A stretch of DNA of 64,000 nt, from positions 1 through 64,000 of the forward strand of contig QLIY01000816.1 of NCBI GenBank assembly GCA_003260075.1, in the 5' to 3' direction. The notes under the pieces were generated by a model. That model did no database searches. It had not been told where the DNA came from and saw nothing but the letters and a program-made list of their open reading frames with translations. The stretch is from Phallusia mammillata (taxonomy: Eukaryota > Chordata > Ascidiacea > Phlebobranchia > Ascidiidae). Shown here one piece after another: positions 60,701 to 64,000 of this stretch; the first letter of the stretch is position 1; the number at the start of each line of letters is the position of its first letter. The translations under genes were made by a program, and so were the position numbers.

Positions 60701-62737
60701 TATAATATCGCTGGCATTTGGCTTCAATAGACGTACAATGGCCGCACCTTGTAAACACTTACGACTGCGAATCTTAATAGCCTTGGGAAGACCTAAAATT
60801 CGCAAGTCATTTTTTAACCTATAACCGGGCCGGTACGTAAACAACAACAAAGTACGTAACGTCACGATGCTACGCGTTTCCACCAGAACGGGCCACTACC
60901 AAAAACGGCCTTTATTAATGGATTTCAGCCATTGCTCAAGATTTAAAAACGCGGTCCACCAAGCGATTTCTATATTGTTATGAAATGCTCGATTTTGCGA
61001 CCGTGTAAACAAAAATTCGACTTGTAGGCTAAAAAATACGCTTTAACAAGTTTGAAATTTCCACCTTATTTCATTTTGACTTCACAAGAAATAGACGAAA
61101 CAAATTGCCCATCCACCCTTATATTGCAAACCCCCCCCCCCGTGTAAACAAAAATTCGACTTGTAGGCTAAAAAATACGCTTTAACAACACAAGAAATAG
61201 ACGAAAAAAATTGCCCATCCACCCTTATATTGCAATTTATGAAGTATGAGACATAACAATGCCCACTATTCGTGACAATGTAATTGCAAAGACCATTGTC
61301 AGTAAAAACGAATGATTTTTTAAACGTTTGCAGAACAACCGAGTTTAGTTTGTATTGTTAAACGTTAAACGGTTGACCCTATTACTGTGACTGGTAAGTG
61401 TTTATATCTGGCATGCAGTTTGGTACATATTTTGCGGATGTAACACTGTATACCTGTTGTCCCCGACGTATAAACGTAACATACAGGATCAGTAGGTGTG
61501 CGCACGCCTCTCCAACTAGTTGGAATGTCGTCATGTTTTTGTATGTCTGCAGAAAAAGAAACAGCTCAAGATTTATGGCAAAATCATAGTGTCGGTTTCA
61601 GAACAGTAACGTCGTTGACGAAAATCAGTTTATGGTTTACGAGAGATAGGACTTTTCTGTCACTTGAAGTTTCGGTTTACGAATCTTCGGGGCAATGTCA
61701 GAAAATGAAAGTGATTAAGTTTTAATTCCTACAATAATTTAGGCCACTTGCGCATGGCGCGAGAATTTAACTTTTCGCAATGAAATGGTAGGGCAGAGAA
61801 ACCACATTTATCTTGTTGTATACACTAGTTTTAAGGGAGGTAAAAAGACAAAATAAGGAAAGAACATCGATTTCACTTACCTACCAGGTTGGAAAACGAT
61901 CTATAATCTTCCGTTTGCTCCCCATAAACATATACAGTAATCTCGCGTTTCAGAAGATCTTCCTTGATTTGGTTGACAGCCTGAGAAAAAGTCTTCTTAT
62001 TGGCAAATTTAAAACAATACTAATTGTATACAAATTTTAAACAAACGTGTTTCACCTCAAAAACATTTGTGTTTTTTCCAACAATTAACGACTTGACTTC
62101 TGCCAGGTCGATACAATGAAGCAGAGACTTCGTTCGCAGGTTCGTGTTAAGAAAAGCTGGTACAACCCCAAGTGCTGTACTTCCAGCCCATATAGCCATG
62201 TATGCCGGTTCGTTCATCATAAGCAAACCAATCTAGCAGGCAAGTAGAATTCACGCAAAAGAATGTCTTGAAATTGGCGAACATGGCTACCAAAACAACC
62301 TCCCATTAACTAAACTGACCGATACCAGCTAGCACATTATGTTAAAAATGAAGTGCCAACAATCCTTTCATTTCACCTTGTCTCCGGGTTGCATCCCCTC
62401 GGAGCGCAAAGCTCTACAACATTTGTTGGCCCACCACAGCATCTGTTTATACGTCCACACGTCGTCTTGAAACAACACAAACTTCCGATCTTGGAGTTTT
62501 TTCGCCTGCATTTGAAGCCTGTGTCAACGGACATATAATTAACAACGGCAAAGCTAAGCAACAAATGACCTACATGTCGTAAATAACAAAGTTGGACTTC
62601 TCCCACTTTCTGTTTTTCGACAACAGGCTTGCATATGCAGTTGCAAAGGTAATGTCTTCTGCCAGCCAAGTGTGACGTTTCTTAATCAAGCCGATTGCAG
62701 CAAGCGGTATACGTTGCAAATACGACAAAACCATCAT
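57767..62737 (-). CDS. Fatty-acid transport protein / acyl-CoA synthetase, copy 3 (ATEA variant)
   Basis: SLC27A/FATP family. Exons: 62737-62574, 62518-62377, 62232-62056, 61980-61881, 61546-61454, 60792-60634, 60425-60301, 59609-59412, 59260-59190, 59071-58945, 58888-58699, 58327-58207, 57950-57767. Total 1851 nt, an open frame of 616 residues. Exons 2-13 equal copies 1 and 2 in length; exon 1 is four codons shorter. Motifs: [34 protein letters not shown]-type region, [13 protein letters not shown]. The adenylation motif reads EFYTATEAN instead of EFYxATEGN, a Gly-to-Ala change in a normally fixed position. Activity may be altered; structure otherwise intact. Exon 12 is partly duplicated after a C10 run at 58421. 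Confidence 0.92.
58247..58520. repeat. Exon 12 of FATP copy 3 duplicated across C10
   Basis: AGACGTAATAGTACAAACCC (58247) recurs as AGACGTAATCGTACAAACCC at 58431 after ten C. The two versions differ at several sites, including CATTGTCCAGTA versus CAGTTTCCAATG and GCTTTCTG versus GCTTCCTG. The repeat runs beyond the exon into its upstream intron. Alleles placed in tandem are likely. Confidence 0.8.
59915..60283. mobile_element. hAT-like element in FATP copy 3 intron 7
   Basis: Starts TAGTGATGCACCGAATCGG and ends CGATGCATCATTA. It occupies the same intron position as 48956-49394, so it was present before copies 2 and 3 separated. Confidence 0.75.
61000..61235. repeat. Local duplication joined by C10 in FATP copy 3 intron 5
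   Basis: CGTGTAAACAAAAATTCGAC at 61000 and again at 61141, separated by ten C (61131-61140). The second version lacks about 45 bp present in the first, so the alleles differ by an indel. Confidence 0.8.
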
Positions 62738-64000
62738 TATTGGTTCGTAAACAGAACGATAAGCTTTAAAAACCTATACAAGAGCGAAAACACCTGCTGT
62801 TAAAGTTCACACAAAAAGCAAGTGCAAGGACAAATTTTTTTAAGCACGAATACGAGAACAGCTATTCCCGGTCCTAATCTGTTGACAGGCCTGACCTTCG
62901 ACAAATTGGTCAATGCGCTCGCAGAAAGTGTACAAGCTAAGTTAGGGGTCGGCAACCCCTGGCACCGCTACTCTTTTCAAGCAACTTAGTTAGCTTTAGT
63001 ATGTATGCTTACGCAGTTTCCCTGCTAACATATGCAGCAATCCTGACGTTGGAAACTTCATCACCGCACGATACGGAATAATTATGTCCGGCGCTCGTTG
63101 CTTTCCAGATATTTTTTAGTTTGACTAAAGCCTTCTTGACATGACATAAGTCGAAGATAAATCTGATCAATTCTGAACACAACACGACACGACTGCGTTT
63201 CAGAGTTCGTAAACTCCCACCACGACAAGTTCTGTTACGACTAATTCTTCTTTAAACGATATAATATGTCACAATCTGAAGAACATTTTCGTTTAAACGA
63301 TTAGCTTTTTTATTTTTTCATTTATTTCGCAAATAACAACAGTACATTACTCAGTCAGTAACATTACTAGTGGACAACAGACCGTGAAACGATCGTTTCA
63401 TTGTCGACAATGAAATCTAAAACCGGTAATAACGTTATAGTGGATAAAATCTCAATTATAAAGAGTCAGAACATTCCTTTTGGCGTTCCTTTTGGCAAGA
63501 GTCAGAACATTCCTTTTGGCGTTGAACACACACAAAATGACTCAAACTCTACTTACATCGTCGTGATGTAACAAAGCGCTTGTGCTGTTATATTTATGCC
63601 ATGATACTCGGTACTAATGCATATGGGCAACTGTTTGTACTATTGACCGAAACCCCCCCCCCTAAACGATATAATATGTCACAATCTGAAGAACATTTTC
63701 GTTTAAACGACTAGCTTTTTTATTTTTTCATTTGCCCCCCCCCCTGATGTAACAAAGCGCTTGTGCTGTTATATTTATGCCATGATACTCGGCACTGATG
63801 CATATGGGCAACTGTTTGTACTATTAACCGAACGAGAATAAAAATTCCACATGGCTTCCAACATCGGTGAAAAATTAGGTATACAATTAAACAAAATTGT
63901 CTGTCGTTTGAAGAGGGTAGCAGAAACGTGAACTTCTGTGAATGTTTTCGCGAGGCAGAATTTAACATCATATTTACGTTCACGAAACCGTTTGAAGCTG
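62738..64000. other. Upstream region of FATP copy 3, no further gene seen
   Basis: Shares blocks with the upstream DNA of copy 2 (GAAAACAC, TTTCCCTGCTAACATATGC, ATGTCCGGCGCTCG, GCCATGATACTCGG). A solo hAT end, TAGGGGTCGGCAACCCC, lies at about 62945. C10 runs at 63653-63662 and 63735-63744 join repeats of 63250-63320 and of 63563-63650. Confidence 0.6.

Overview
The window is eukaryotic and reads like a compact invertebrate genome. It is AT-rich, its coding exons are short (70-340 bp) and bounded by GT/AG introns, and it is full of non-autonomous hAT-type transposons with 8-bp target duplications. An invertebrate deuterostome, most likely an ascidian, would fit, but nothing here fixes the species. 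All exon coordinates were derived by hand from splice sites, reading-frame phase and comparison between paralogs inside the window.

Layout. (1) 291-6082, minus: a ten-exon carboxylesterase/cholinesterase-family gene with a KEEL C-terminus. As written it is broken by an in-frame stop next to the nucleophile serine and by a frameshift in exon 1. (2) 8284-13078, minus: a partial gene with two modules of a ParB/sulfiredoxin-like fold separated by a transmembrane segment. Its large intron holds a TTCGAA-rich tandem satellite. (3) 15650-30190: two tandem copies of a roughly 7.1-7.4 kb unit, each with a ten-exon plus-strand carboxylesterase (16812-22046 and 23891-29134). These have a full catalytic triad, a Thr/Pro stalk and a GPI-anchor-like tail. 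(4) 30531-36156, minus: an intact 13-exon gene of 620 codons for a fatty-acid transport protein/very-long-chain acyl-CoA synthetase (SLC27A/FATP family). (5) 36157-46900: gene-poor DNA with hAT elements, a decayed LINE and the orphan first exon of a lost FATP copy. (6) 46977-54223 and 57767-62737, minus: two more FATP genes with the same 13-exon structure. (7) 62738-64000: upstream DNA of the last FATP gene.

The two gene families suggest a local lipid/ester metabolism cluster: secreted, GPI-anchored or ER esterases next to acyl-CoA synthetases/fatty-acid transporters. Each family has grown by tandem duplication. Any functional link between them is inference.

The assembly carries conspicuous artefacts. 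At least a dozen runs of ten C or G (sometimes plus one native base) sit where two near-identical copies of local sequence are joined, and five single N characters mark joins in the misassembled blocks. Six longer C/G runs (56-89) behave similarly. They split the first exon of the second FATP gene, break exon 9 of one esterase and create false poly-Gly/poly-Pro reading frames. Several apparent duplications are therefore probably allelic contigs placed in tandem.
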